Below are positions 52,320 to 61,087 of a stretch of 64,000 nt of DNA, one piece after another (position 1 is the stretch's first letter; the number at the start of each line of letters is the position of its first letter). Source of the stretch: Glycomyces sp. NRRL B-16210 (GTDB lineage Bacteria > Actinomycetota > Actinomycetes > Mycobacteriales > Micromonosporaceae); assembly GCF_000719515.1 (NCBI RefSeq), contig NZ_JOGR01000008.1, positions 114,173 to 178,172 on the forward strand, written 5' to 3'. Under the pieces are notes generated by a model. It worked only from the letters and a program-made list of their open reading frames with translations. It had not been told where the DNA came from and did not search any database. A program made the translations under genes and the position numbers.

Positions 52320-52661
52320 CTAGGCCTTCGCGGCGTTGGCGGCGAGCACCCCGCTCAGTGCCAGGGCGCGCGAGGGCGTCGGCAGGTCGGCCGCCGCCTC
52401 GGGCTCGGGGGCCTCGACGGGCGCGGCCTCGTGCGCGCGCGGTCCGACCGCCTGGCCGAGCTGGCCGTCCCAGCAGGCCCACGAGTGGCAGGGCCAGGAC
52501 TGGCCGCAGTGCCCGCACACCGGGTGCTTGACGCCCCGCTGGTCGAGCGCGGGGGTGTGCCGATTCCACCAGCGCACCTGGACGCGCCAGAGGCTCGGCA
52601 CCAGCACGTCGCTGGGCGGCACTTCGGGCGGAGGATTGTCGAGTGTGTACGGACTGCGCAA
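52320..52661 (-). CDS. Small Cys/Trp-rich protein found beside XRE regulators
   Basis: A 113-residue product from TTG 52661, which has AAAGG 9 bases upstream; an in-frame ATG at 52820 would give 166 residues but has no site. The core WWNRHTPALDQRGVKHPVCGHCGQSWPC resembles small proteins that sit next to XRE-DUF5753 and DUF397 genes in actinomycetes (written as a landmark at about 52500-52580). Pro/Ala-rich tail. Function unknown. Confidence 0.65.
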   Translation of the reverse strand: MRSPYTLDNPPPEVPPSDVLVPSLWRVQVRWWNRHTPALDQRGVKHPVCGHCGQSWPCHSWACWDGQLGQAVGPRAHEAAPVEAPEPEAAADLPTPSRALALSGVLAANAAKA

Positions 52662-53046
52662 CGCGGGCTGCCTTTCGGGTCTTCGAGTCGGACCGAACCT
52701 TTTGGCGCCCAAGGAAAACGGGCGCTCCGGTCCGGGTTGGACTTGGTCGATGCCGAGTCGCGGTGTCGAATCGGTACAGTCGAAGGAGGCGGGTAGCCCC
52801 TCCGTAGAGTAGAATTGCACATGCAGATTTTGGATGCAAGAGGTATAACCGGATCGGGTGGCGATTCCAGCCCCAGGTGACGCTCGCGAACCGATAGGTG
52901 AGCGCCGTCGACGCGACCGGGTGAGCGGCCGGAAGTCCTCCCCTGGCGGAGCGTCCTCACCGATTCCGGAGAGATCAGGGTGTCAAATGGGAACATCGAA
53001 CGACAACACTGACAGCGATCTGCCGAGGAAGTTGGGAGGCAAGGCG

Positions 53047-53925
53047 ATGCCTTCGAGCGGCAGCCCCACCGTCCGTCGCCGCCGCGCGGGGAAGATCCTC
53101 CGCGAACTGCGGGACCTCTCCGGCAGGTCCGCCGAAGAGGCCGCGGACGCCCTGGAGGTCACCAGCTCCACGATCTACCGCATGGAGCTCGGCCGCGTCG
53201 GCATCAAGCCCCGCGACGTCCAGGCCCTCGTCGAGGTCTACGGCGTCGACGACCCCGATCTCGTCGAAGAGCTCGTGCGCCTGGCCCGGGACGGCCGCAA
53301 GCGCGGCTGGTGGGCCCGCTACTCCGACACCATCTCACCGCCGTACGCCACCTACATCGGGCTGGAGCAGGACGCCTCCAGCCTGAACCTGTACGACGGG
53401 CTGATCATCAACGGCCTCTTGCAGACCCGCGAATACGCCAAGGCGACCTTCAGCATGGTCCCCGAGCAGTCGCAGCGGTTCATGGAGGAGCGGATCGAAC
53501 TGCGCATGGAGCGCCAGCAGCGCCTGCGCGGCGACCTGAAGATCTGGAACGTCATCGACGAGGCCGCCGTCCGCCGCGTCCTCGGCGGCCCGAAGGTCAT
53601 GATCGACCAGCTCCAGAACCTGCTCGAACTCGGCTCGCTGCCGAACGTGCACCTCCAGGTCCTGCCCTTCGAGGGCGGCGCCTACCCCGGGATGCTCTCC
53701 TCGTTCACCATCCTCGGCTTCGGCCCGCTCGAAGGCGAGGTCGACCCCGGCTACCGCCACCCCGACGTGGTCTACATCGAGGGCCACAACGGCGACGTCT
53801 ACGAGGAGGGCGACGACGTGCAGCCCTTCCACGAGATCTTCGGCTACCTCCGCTCGGCCGCGCTCGACCCCGGCCGCAGCCTCGAGTTCATCGAGCAGCA
53901 GGCCCAGCACCTCAAGTCGCTCTGA
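53047..53925 (+). CDS. XRE-family regulator with DUF5753 domain
   Basis: The 292-residue protein has an N-terminal HTH (RAGKILRELRDLSGRSAEEAA, then TSSTIYRMELGRVGIK) and the C-terminal DUF5753 ligand/partner domain (INGLLQTREYAKA, HLQVLPFEGGAYPGM). I chose ATG 53047 because GGGAGG lies 8 bases before it; ATG 52987 is an alternative that adds 20 residues. It pairs with the convergent DUF397 gene, as is common in Streptomyces-like genomes, in developmental or toxin-like regulation. Confidence 0.85.
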   Translation: MPSSGSPTVRRRRAGKILRELRDLSGRSAEEAADALEVTSSTIYRMELGRVGIKPRDVQALVEVYGVDDPDLVEELVRLARDGRKRGWWARYSDTISPPYATYIGLEQDASSLNLYDGLIINGLLQTREYAKATFSMVPEQSQRFMEERIELRMERQQRLRGDLKIWNVIDEAAVRRVLGGPKVMIDQLQNLLELGSLPNVHLQVLPFEGGAYPGMLSSFTILGFGPLEGEVDPGYRHPDVVYIEGHNGDVYEEGDDVQPFHEIFGYLRSAALDPGRSLEFIEQQAQHLKSL

Positions 53926-54033
53926 GGGCCCGCCGGCGCCGCGGGCCTTCGCCCGCGAGCGCGCGGACCCCGCTCCGGACGCGAGGGGGCCGCCATGAGT
54001 TCCTCCCCATGGCGGCCCCCTCACCCCGTCCTC

Positions 54034-54207
54034 TTACCTGCCGGATGTCCGCAGCAGCGAGCGCCAATCGGCTCGGCTGGCGCGCAGGACAGGGCTCACC
54101 GTCAGCTTGGTGTCCCTGATCTCCACGGCCGCCTCGGCGAGCCTGGCCTCAACGCAGGCCCCATTGGGGCCTGACCTGCTGCTCTTCCTCCATGTGTGGG
54201 TCAACAT
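54034..54207 (-). CDS. DUF397 domain protein
   Basis: The 57-residue protein shows the DUF397 pattern: WRKSSRSGPNGACVEARL, then VEIRDTK and a final SRADWRSLL. GGAGGAG lies 4 bases before the ATG at 54207. DUF397 proteins partner XRE-DUF5753 regulators; here the two genes are convergent. Confidence 0.88.
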   Translation of the reverse strand: MLTHTWRKSSRSGPNGACVEARLAEAAVEIRDTKLTVSPVLRASRADWRSLLRTSGR

Positions 54208-54949
54208 GGATCTCCTCCTTCCAAGGAGCATTCGAGTCCCCAGGACGGTGTTTACCTTAACGAGCGCAAGGCAAGGCGAACGTCGACTATCCGTCACTAT
54301 CAGGTTCCGGACAACGCCCTGACGGGCGCCGCCGAGCGGGCGCGCCGAAGGCACGGCCCCGACTCCCGGGCTCGATTTGGACGGTCGCGTGCGCGCCGCC
54401 GAAGCGTTCGACCAGCGTCCGCCGGGCGTCGTCGGGCGCCGCTGCCGCATCGGCCCCGCGTTCGGGCGCGAGGCGCGCAGTCGCCGCCTCGCTCCCCGAA
54501 GCCAAAGTCCACAGACGAAGATCGTGAACCTCGTTCACCCCATCGGGTGTGTCGAGCGCGCCGCGTTGACGCCCGCGCGTGCCGGAGCCTGGCGATCTTC
54601 GCCCCATTCCGATGCCGACATGCGCATCTTCGCATGTGATTCGAGTGCGCTGGAACACCCGCGAGGTCGCGGGCCGAGACCGTCGGATCACCGATTCGTT
54701 GCGAAGATGTTGCCCCGCAACGCCCGCCTCAAGGAGGCGCCGCCGCGGCCCATATCGCCTCGGCCCGAATCGATTCGCGCCCCATTGGGTACCCCTGGTT
54801 CACAACCGCCCCGCACGTCGGCGGTCATTGCGCGGCATTTCTCGGAAAGTTCTAGGATTCGCCCGGACCCGGGGGACTTTCACAATTGCCGCGCCGGAAT
54901 GGAATAATATTCGTACAAGCAACAACAACACTGGTCACGGGGGGTGACG
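54208..54949. other. 742-base stretch without a convincing gene
   Basis: Open frames on both strands lack ribosome sites and recognisable motifs. There is an inverted repeat CATGCG / CGCATG (54619-54636) and an AT-rich TAATAT at 54904-54909 that could be a -10 box for the next gene. Confidence 0.45.
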
Positions 54950-55423
54950 ATGAAAGACGCCATTGAAACCTCTGCCATCGCGTTCGTGGCAATCGTCGCG
55001 ATCGTCCTCATCTTCGCCGCGGTCCTCGGTCTCCGAGCCGCGGTAGAGACCAGGCGCCGCCGAAAAGCCCGGGCCAAGACCGATGCCGAGGCCTGGACCG
55101 AACTGCTCGGCAACCAGCTCCACATCGCACCGGTCTCCGTCGGCGACACCGAAGCGGCCGCGGCACTCGACCGCGCCCGCAAGCTCCACTACAACGCGGT
55201 CGAGAAACTCAAGACCGCCAAGAAGACCAAGCAGTTCGCGCGCATCCGCACCTACGCGCTGGCCGGGCTGCACAACCTCAACATCATGCGCCGACGCCTC
55301 GGCAAGGCACCGGGACCGCAGGGCCCGATGCCGTTCAACGCCGCAGCAACGAACAAGGCGTCCCAACGCGACGACAACGTCAGCGACATCTCGACCGGCC
55401 CGGCCACCGGTCGCCCGTTCTGA
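54950..55423 (+). CDS. Single-span membrane protein, function unknown
   Basis: The 157-residue protein has one N-terminal membrane helix (IAFVAIVAIVLIFAAVLGL) and a basic, helical cytosolic part (RRRRKARAKTDAEAW, ALDRARKLHYNAVEKLKTAKK). GGGGG precedes the ATG at 54950; GTG 54944 is an alternative. No family recognised. Confidence 0.7.
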   Translation: MKDAIETSAIAFVAIVAIVLIFAAVLGLRAAVETRRRRKARAKTDAEAWTELLGNQLHIAPVSVGDTEAAAALDRARKLHYNAVEKLKTAKKTKQFARIRTYALAGLHNLNIMRRRLGKAPGPQGPMPFNAAATNKASQRDDNVSDISTGPATGRPF

Positions 55424-55440
55424 ACGGGGCGAGCGAACAA

Positions 55441-55466
55441 GGGGGCGGCTCCTTCGAGCCGCCCCC
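55441..55466. terminator. Hairpin between convergent genes
   Basis: GGGGGCGGCT and AGCCGCCCCC form a 10-bp stem with loop CCTTCG, followed by TT. Confidence 0.7.
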
Positions 55467-55493
55467 TTCGCGTCGCCTTCAGCCCTGCCGTCG

Positions 55494-55877
55494 CTAGTCG
55501 TCGACCTTCTTCGTCGGCGAGAGCAGGTCCATGATCCACATCGCCAGCCAGACGATGATCGCGCCCCAGAAGGCCGACCAGAAGCCGTCCACGTGGAAGC
55601 CCAGCGAGAGCTGCTCCGAGAGCCAGCCGGTCAACCAGAACATGAGCGCGTTCACCACCAGGCCGAACAGGCCGAGGGTGAGCACGTACAACGCGCAGCC
55701 GACCATCATCACGATCGGTTTGACGAAGGTGTTGACCACGGTGAAGATCACCGCGACCACGACGAGGGACAGGAACTTCGCGAACGTGGAGTCGCCGTAC
55801 AGCCAGATGCCCCCGACGAGGGCGGCGGCGATCCACAGCGCCAGCGCCGTCAAGAGGAGCCGCACCAGAATTCTCAT
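55494..55877 (-). CDS. Phage holin family (DUF4 / YvlD-like) membrane protein
   Basis: The 127-residue protein has four membrane segments and the NTFVKPIV and GLVVNALMFWLTGW blocks of the phage_holin_4_2 family. These are chromosomal membrane proteins, not phage genes. Role unknown. Confidence 0.82.
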   Translation of the reverse strand: MRILVRLLLTALALWIAAALVGGIWLYGDSTFAKFLSLVVVAVIFTVVNTFVKPIVMMVGCALYVLTLGLFGLVVNALMFWLTGWLSEQLSLGFHVDGFWSAFWGAIIVWLAMWIMDLLSPTKKVDD

Positions 55878-55962
55878 GGCGCCAGTATCGCCGCCCGCGG
55901 GCCCCGCCGTCCAGTTTCCGTCAAGTTCGGCACACCTGGACGAGACTGAGCCGGGCCTTCGC

Positions 55963-55984
55963 ATTCACGGCGCGTTCACCCGAG
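55963..55984 (+). promoter_or_regulatory. Putative PHO box upstream of pstB
   Basis: Two adjacent 11-bp units ATTCACGGCGC and GTTCACCCGAG match the PhoP direct-repeat pattern (GTTCACC). A third partial unit follows. They lie about 85 bases before the pstB ATG. Confidence 0.55.
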
Positions 55985-56068
55985 TTCGCACCCGATGCCA
56001 TCCGGCGGGCTTATATTCGCGGCAGTCCCGCTGCGCTGCTATGCCCACCCCCGGCAGAAGGAGAGAAC

Positions 56069-56962
56069 ATGAGCGACCCGGCACCGCCCTCGATCGGCCG
56101 CATCGTGCCAGGCCCGGCCGACACCAGACGGAACGGCACGGCACCCCGGTCCGCGTCCCGGAGGGCCCCCGGCGGCTACGGCGCCGCCGTCTTCGACATC
56201 AGGGACGTCAACGTCTACTACGGCGACTTCCGCGCGGTCAAGGACGTGAGCTTCACCGTCGCCCGGAACGAGATCACCGCGCTCATCGGGCCCTCGGGCT
56301 GCGGCAAGTCCACGCTGCTGCGCTCGCTCAACCGCATGAACGACCTCGTCCCCGGCGCGCGCGTCGACGGCGTCGTCTCCTACCGCGGCAAGAACATCTA
56401 CGCGCAGGGCGTCGACCCGGTCGAGGTCCGCCGCCGCGTCGGCATGGTCTTCCAGAAGGCCAACCCCTTCCCCAAGTCCATCTACGACAACGTCGCGTAC
56501 GGCCCCAAGATCCACGGCGTCGCCCGCTCCGAGCGCGACGGCATCGTCGAGGACTCGCTCAAGAAGGCCGCCCTCTGGGACGAGGTCAAGGACAAGCTCA
56601 AGCAGAGCGCCCTGGCCCTGTCCGGCGGCCAGCAGCAGCGCCTGTGCATCGCCAGGACCATCGCGCTCTCGCCTGAGGTCGTGCTCATGGACGAGCCGTG
56701 CTCGGCGCTCGACCCGATCGCCACGGCCCGCATCGAGGAGCTCATGGTCGACCTCGCCAAGCAGTTCACGATCGTGATCGTCACGCACAACATGCAGCAG
56801 GCCGCGCGGGTGTCCGACAAGACCGCGTTCTTCTCCACCGAGGTGAACGAGGTCAGCGACACCCGCACCGGCGTGCTCGTCGAGTTCGACGACACCCAGC
56901 GGATCTTCACGACCCCCTCCGACGAGCGCACGGAGAACTACGTCACCGGCCGCTTCGGCTAG
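56069..56962 (+). CDS. pstB: Phosphate ABC importer ATPase PstB
   Basis: The 297-residue ATPase has Walker A GPSGCGKST, signature LSGGQQQRLCIAR and Walker B VLMDEPCSALDP, with the PstB-specific LNRMNDLVPGARVDG region. The N-terminal 40 residues are an unusual Pro/Arg-rich extension. AAGGAG precedes the ATG. It lies convergent to pstSCA instead of downstream of pstA. Confidence 0.92.
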   Translation: MSDPAPPSIGRIVPGPADTRRNGTAPRSASRRAPGGYGAAVFDIRDVNVYYGDFRAVKDVSFTVARNEITALIGPSGCGKSTLLRSLNRMNDLVPGARVDGVVSYRGKNIYAQGVDPVEVRRRVGMVFQKANPFPKSIYDNVAYGPKIHGVARSERDGIVEDSLKKAALWDEVKDKLKQSALALSGGQQQRLCIARTIALSPEVVLMDEPCSALDPIATARIEELMVDLAKQFTIVIVTHNMQQAARVSDKTAFFSTEVNEVSDTRTGVLVEFDDTQRIFTTPSDERTENYVTGRFG

Positions 56963-56977
56963 GACGCGAACGAGGAA

Positions 56978-57004
56978 GGGCCCCGCCTCTCGGCGGGGCC
57001 CTTT
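56978..57004. terminator. Terminator between pstB and pstA
   Basis: GGGCCCCGCC and GGCGGGGCCC form a perfect 10-bp stem with loop TCTC followed by TTT. Confidence 0.8.
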
Positions 57005-57028
57005 CGCATGAGACCAGTGCGTGGCGCG

Positions 57029-57925
57029 TCAGCGCTTGTCGATCGCGAAGCGCGACGAGATGATCCGCGACAGGATCGTGAACAGGAAGACCAGTGCGAT
57101 CAAGGTGAGCGCCGCGCCCCAGGCCCGCTCCTGCGAGGCCTCGAACGGCTGGGTGGCGTTGCGGTAGATCTGCGCGGCCAGCGTCGTGTTCTCGCCGTAG
57201 AACAGGTCGGGCTTGAACACGTAGGTGAGGCCCACCGTGACGATGATCGGCGCGGTCTCGCCGGCCGCGCGCGCCACCGCGAGCAGCGCGCCCGAGGTGA
57301 TCCCCGAGGACGCGGTCGGCAGCACCACCGTCAGCGTGGTCCGCCACTTGCGCGCGCCCAGGCCCGCGGAGGCCTGGCGCAGCTCGTCGGGGACCAGCCG
57401 CAGCATCTCCTCGGCCGAGCGGATCACGATCGGCAGCATCAGGCACGCCAGCGCCAGGGAGCCGGCGAAGCCGTTCTTCTCACCGATGACGATCACGTAC
57501 GAGACGTAGATGAACAGGCCCATGACGATCGAGGGCACGCCGGTCATGACGTCGGCCATCGTCCGGATGAACCTCGCCAGCGGCCGGTTCTTGCCGTACT
57601 CGTTGAGGTAGACCGCGCCGAGCACGCCGATCGGGATCGCGATGAGCGCGGCCATGCCGGTGACCACGAGCGTGCCGACGATCGCCGGGCCCATGCCCGG
57701 GCCGGCCGTGCGGTAGTTGCGCGGGATCTCGTCGAGCAGGAAGCCCAGGCTCATCGCCGAGCTGCCGCGCGAGAGGACCTCCCACGCGACCAGGATCAGC
57801 GGCAGGGCCGCGATGAGCACGCACAGGCCGATGAGGATCGTGGCCGTGCGGTTGGCGAACGCGCGCCGCTTGGACAGGTTGCGCCCGGACAGGTCCGGGG
57901 GCGTGGCGGTGTCGAGGCTCGTCAT
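57029..57925 (-). CDS. pstA: Phosphate ABC permease PstA
   Basis: The 298-residue permease has six membrane helices and the EAA-type coupling loop DELRQASAGLGARKWRTTL (about residues 180-198). Its ATG overlaps the pstC stop by ATGA. Confidence 0.92.
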   Translation of the reverse strand: MTSLDTATPPDLSGRNLSKRRAFANRTATILIGLCVLIAALPLILVAWEVLSRGSSAMSLGFLLDEIPRNYRTAGPGMGPAIVGTLVVTGMAALIAIPIGVLGAVYLNEYGKNRPLARFIRTMADVMTGVPSIVMGLFIYVSYVIVIGEKNGFAGSLALACLMLPIVIRSAEEMLRLVPDELRQASAGLGARKWRTTLTVVLPTASSGITSGALLAVARAAGETAPIIVTVGLTYVFKPDLFYGENTTLAAQIYRNATQPFEASQERAWGAALTLIALVFLFTILSRIISSRFAIDKR

Positions 57926-58908
57926 GAGTGGGCCCCCTTCATCTTGATCTCCGCGCGGCGGACCACCAGGCGGGCGAGGAAGTTGATGATGACGGTGATG
58001 GCGAACAGCTCCACGCCGATGGCGATGAGCGCGTCGGTGTGCAGGCCGGAGGACTCGCCCCACTGCTGGGCGATGAGCGCGGCCATGGTGTTGCCCGGCT
58101 CGAACAGGTTGGCGGCCATCGACACCGAACCGCCGATGACCAGGGCGACCGCGATGGTCTCGCCCATCGCCCGGCCCAGGCCGAGCATCGAGGCGCCGAC
58201 GAGGCCGCCGAAGGAGTGGGGGAGGATCGCGCCCTTGACCATCTCCCACCGGGTCGCGCCGAGCGCGTACGCGGCCTGCTTGTCGGTCTCGGGGACCGTC
58301 GCGAAGACCTCGCGGGCGATCGAGGTGATGATCGGGATCGCCATGATCGCCAGGATCAGGCTCGCGGTGATGTAGTTGCGGCCGGTGTTGGTCTCGTTGA
58401 AGATCGCGTTCAACCCCGGGATCGGGGCGACGACGTCGGCGATCCACTGGTAGGCCGGGGTGATCGCCGGCACCACCACCAGGACGCCGACCAGGCCGAA
58501 CACCACCGAGGGCACGGTGGCGAGGAGGTCGATGACCGTCACGATGTACTTGCGGGTGTTGCGGTGGGCCACCTCGGTGATGAACAGCGCGATGCCGATC
58601 GAGACCGGCACGGCGATGATCATCGCGATCAGCGAGGTCACGAGCGTGCCGTACAGCAGCGGGAAGGTGCCGAACACGGCGTCGTTGGGCGCCCAGCGGG
58701 TGCCGAGCACGAAGCCGAGCAGGCCCTCGTGGCGGAACGCGGGCCAGCCGCGCACCGACGTCGTGACCAGGATCAGGCCCAGCACGATGAGGACGGTCAG
58801 CCCGGCCAGGGTCACCAGGGCCCGGAAGCCCCGGTCGGCCTGGCGGGCGCGGGCCTCCCCGCCGAGGTCGACGTCGCCGGGGGATTCGGGGGTTGCCGTA
58901 GCGGTCAA
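57922..58908 (-). CDS. pstC: Phosphate ABC permease PstC
   Basis: The 328-residue permease has six membrane helices and the PstC blocks LLATVPSVVFGLVGVLVVVP and the coupling loop KQAAYALGATRWEM. I chose TTG 58908, which has GGAG 8 bases upstream; GTG 58917 is in frame but overlaps that site. Confidence 0.9.
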   Translation of the reverse strand: MTATATPESPGDVDLGGEARARQADRGFRALVTLAGLTVLIVLGLILVTTSVRGWPAFRHEGLLGFVLGTRWAPNDAVFGTFPLLYGTLVTSLIAMIIAVPVSIGIALFITEVAHRNTRKYIVTVIDLLATVPSVVFGLVGVLVVVPAITPAYQWIADVVAPIPGLNAIFNETNTGRNYITASLILAIMAIPIITSIAREVFATVPETDKQAAYALGATRWEMVKGAILPHSFGGLVGASMLGLGRAMGETIAVALVIGGSVSMAANLFEPGNTMAALIAQQWGESSGLHTDALIAIGVELFAITVIINFLARLVVRRAEIKMKGAHS

Positions 58909-58989
58909 GGTTCTCACTCCGGTTTCGTCAGTGGAACGGCCGACAACCCCAGCGGCGCCTGGGCCGGTGGGGTCATCGGGTCCGGATTC

Positions 58990-60051
58990 CTAGTCGGCAA
59001 TCGTCGAGTTCAGCGCGTCGAGAGCCTGCTGGCGCAGCCCTTCGGGCAGGGCCGCGAAGTGCGCGTCGGCGGCGAGGTCCTGGCCGTCGGTCAGCAGGAA
59101 GGTGATGAACTCCTTGACGCCGGCGGCGGTCTCGGCGTCCTCGTACTCGGTGTGGATGATCAGGTAGGTGGGCGCGGTGATCGGGTAGGACTCGGCGCCG
59201 GCCGCGTTGAGCGGGTTGTACGACAGGTCGTCGTTGAGCTCGGCGCCGTCGAGGGCGGCGGTCGCGCCTTCGAGGGTCGGGGCGACGAAGGCGCCCTCGG
59301 CGTTCTCGACCGAGGCGGTCACGAGGCCGACCTCGGTGGCGTCGGCCAGGTCGATGTAGCCGATCGAACCCTCGGTGTCCTGGATGATCTGGGCGACACC
59401 GGTGTTCTTCTCACCGGCGATCGAGTTGCCCGGCCATTCGATGGTGTCGCCCGAACCCAGGGTCCAGGTGTCGGTGGCCTCGTCGAGGAACTTCGAGAAG
59501 TTCGTGGTGGTGCCCGAGCCGTCCGAGCGCACCGCGAGGGTGATGGCCGTGTCCGGCAGGTCCGCCTCGGGGTTCGCGGCGGCGATCGCCTCGTCGTTCC
59601 AAGTGGTGATGTCGCCCTGGAAGATGGCGGCCAGGGTCTCCTGCTCGAACTGGAGGTCCCCCGCTTCCGGCAGGTTGTAGGCCACGGTGATCGGGGCGGC
59701 CACGGTGGGGAGGTACTGGTAGGTGCCCGGCTCGACTTCCTCGTCCTTCACCAGCGAGTCGGTGCCCGCGAAGTCGTTGAGACCCTCGCCGAACTCGGAC
59801 TTGCCGGTGCCCGAACCGGTCGGGTTGTAGCTCACGATGAGGTCGGGGTTCACTTCGGCGTAAGCCTCGATGGCGGCCGCGTAGAAGGCGTCGGGGAAGC
59901 TCGCGCCCGAGGCGTTGATCTCGCCGGACGCCAGGTCGCCGTCGGACCCGTTCTCGTCGTCGCTGCCACCGCCGCAGGCCGCCAGGCCGAGTGCGAGGGT
60001 GCCGGCGGTGATGCCGCCGAAGATGGCTCTGCGGTTCAGTTTCATGTTCAC
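58990..60051 (-). CDS. pstS: Phosphate-binding lipoprotein PstS
   Basis: The 353-residue lipoprotein has lipobox LAAC (signal MKLNRRAIFGGITAGTLALGL) and phosphate-binding blocks GASFPDAFY, NPTGSGTGKSEF, FAGTDS and RSDGSGTTTNFSKFL. It delivers phosphate to PstCA. Start may be GTG 60051 or ATG two codons later. A PHO box lies about 95 bases upstream. Confidence 0.93.
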   Translation of the reverse strand: MNMKLNRRAIFGGITAGTLALGLAACGGGSDDENGSDGDLASGEINASGASFPDAFYAAAIEAYAEVNPDLIVSYNPTGSGTGKSEFGEGLNDFAGTDSLVKDEEVEPGTYQYLPTVAAPITVAYNLPEAGDLQFEQETLAAIFQGDITTWNDEAIAAANPEADLPDTAITLAVRSDGSGTTTNFSKFLDEATDTWTLGSGDTIEWPGNSIAGEKNTGVAQIIQDTEGSIGYIDLADATEVGLVTASVENAEGAFVAPTLEGATAALDGAELNDDLSYNPLNAAGAESYPITAPTYLIIHTEYEDAETAAGVKEFITFLLTDGQDLAADAHFAALPEGLRQQALDALNSTIAD

Positions 60052-60144
60052 GACTGGTCTCTACTCCGTCTCCCGGCGGTCGGCCGGGCTGCTTCTTCAC
60101 TGTCCGCAGCAATCAAAGCCAGACCCGGTGTTCACCCGCTGACT

Positions 60145-60166
60145 TGGAGTTGAACTCAAGGTGAAC
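60145..60166 (-). promoter_or_regulatory. PHO box upstream of pstS
   Basis: On the minus strand two adjacent 11-bp units read GTTCACCTTGA and GTTCAACTCCA, matching the PhoP direct-repeat pattern. A further GTTCACCC lies at 60130 on the plus strand. Confidence 0.8.
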
Positions 60167-60263
60167 GCCTGAGCGCGATTCGCAACAGTGCCGTAGAGCC
60201 CGCCGGAGGCAACCCCGTGAACAGGCAGTTTAATCGGGCCTCGGCCCGGCTGTGACCAGACCG

Positions 60264-60911
60264 TTATGAACGGTCGAGGTGAACGTCTCCGGTCACGAGG
60301 TACACGACCTGATGCGAGATGCGCACCGCGTGGTCCCCGTACCGCTCGAAGAACCGCGCCAGCAGCGCCACGTCCACCGCCGTCTGCGGCCCGTAGCCCA
60401 GGCTCGGCAACTGCTCGTGGATCCGCCGCTGGATCGCGTCCAGCTCGTCGTCGTCCAAGCTCATCTGCGTCGCCTGGAGGTAGTCGCGCTCGGCGAGGAT
60501 CCCCACCAGCTTCTGCGATATCCGCGCCGCCGCCGCGCCCATCGCCGCGAAGTCCGCCCGCAGCGAATCGGGGACCACCGGCACCGGCGCCCGCAGCAGC
60601 ACCGACTTCGCCACGTGCTTCGCCAGATCGCCCATCCGCTCCAGGTCCACCGAGATCCGCACCGCCCCGAGGATGAACCGCAGGTCGGTCGCCACCGGGT
60701 CGTACTGCGTCATCAGCTCCACGATCCGGTCGTCGACGCGGAACTGGAGCGCGTTGACCTCGTCGTCGCCCGCGACCACCGACTCGGCGGCCGCGGTGTC
60801 GGTCTCCAGGAGCGCCGCGCCGGCCTGCTCGACCGCATCGCCGACGCGTCGCGCCATGTCGACCAGGAGCTCATTGAGCTCGGCGAGGTGCTGATGGAAA
60901 ACGTTGACCAT
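60264..60911 (-). CDS. phoU: Phosphate regulation protein PhoU
   Basis: The 215-residue helical protein has the PhoU metal-binding repeats (DDEVNALQFRVDDRIVELM, DDDELDAIQRRIHEQL) and the RISVDLERMGDLAKHVAK and FFERYGDHAVRI segments. It links Pst transport to phosphate signalling. It lies divergently placed upstream of pstS on the same strand. Confidence 0.92.
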   Translation of the reverse strand: MVNVFHQHLAELNELLVDMARRVGDAVEQAGAALLETDTAAAESVVAGDDEVNALQFRVDDRIVELMTQYDPVATDLRFILGAVRISVDLERMGDLAKHVAKSVLLRAPVPVVPDSLRADFAAMGAAAARISQKLVGILAERDYLQATQMSLDDDELDAIQRRIHEQLPSLGYGPQTAVDVALLARFFERYGDHAVRISHQVVYLVTGDVHLDRS

Positions 60912-61087
60912 ATTGGACCAATCCTGGGGTCGGAAGGGCTGGATGCGCGCAGCGTAGTGGGCACGACCAGTCTATGCGGCGCCGCCCCCGCGCGGACCGC
61001 GCGAATGGGGAAACTCCGGGCGAACGACTCGGGCCGATCGGCGTTACAGTGAAGTCAAGCACGATCGATTCCCAGGAGCGGACCGAG

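Noticed and set aside
55494..55877. Holin-like gene as evidence of a prophage
   Set aside because: The phage_holin_4_2 family is a common chromosomal membrane protein, and no other phage gene is nearby.
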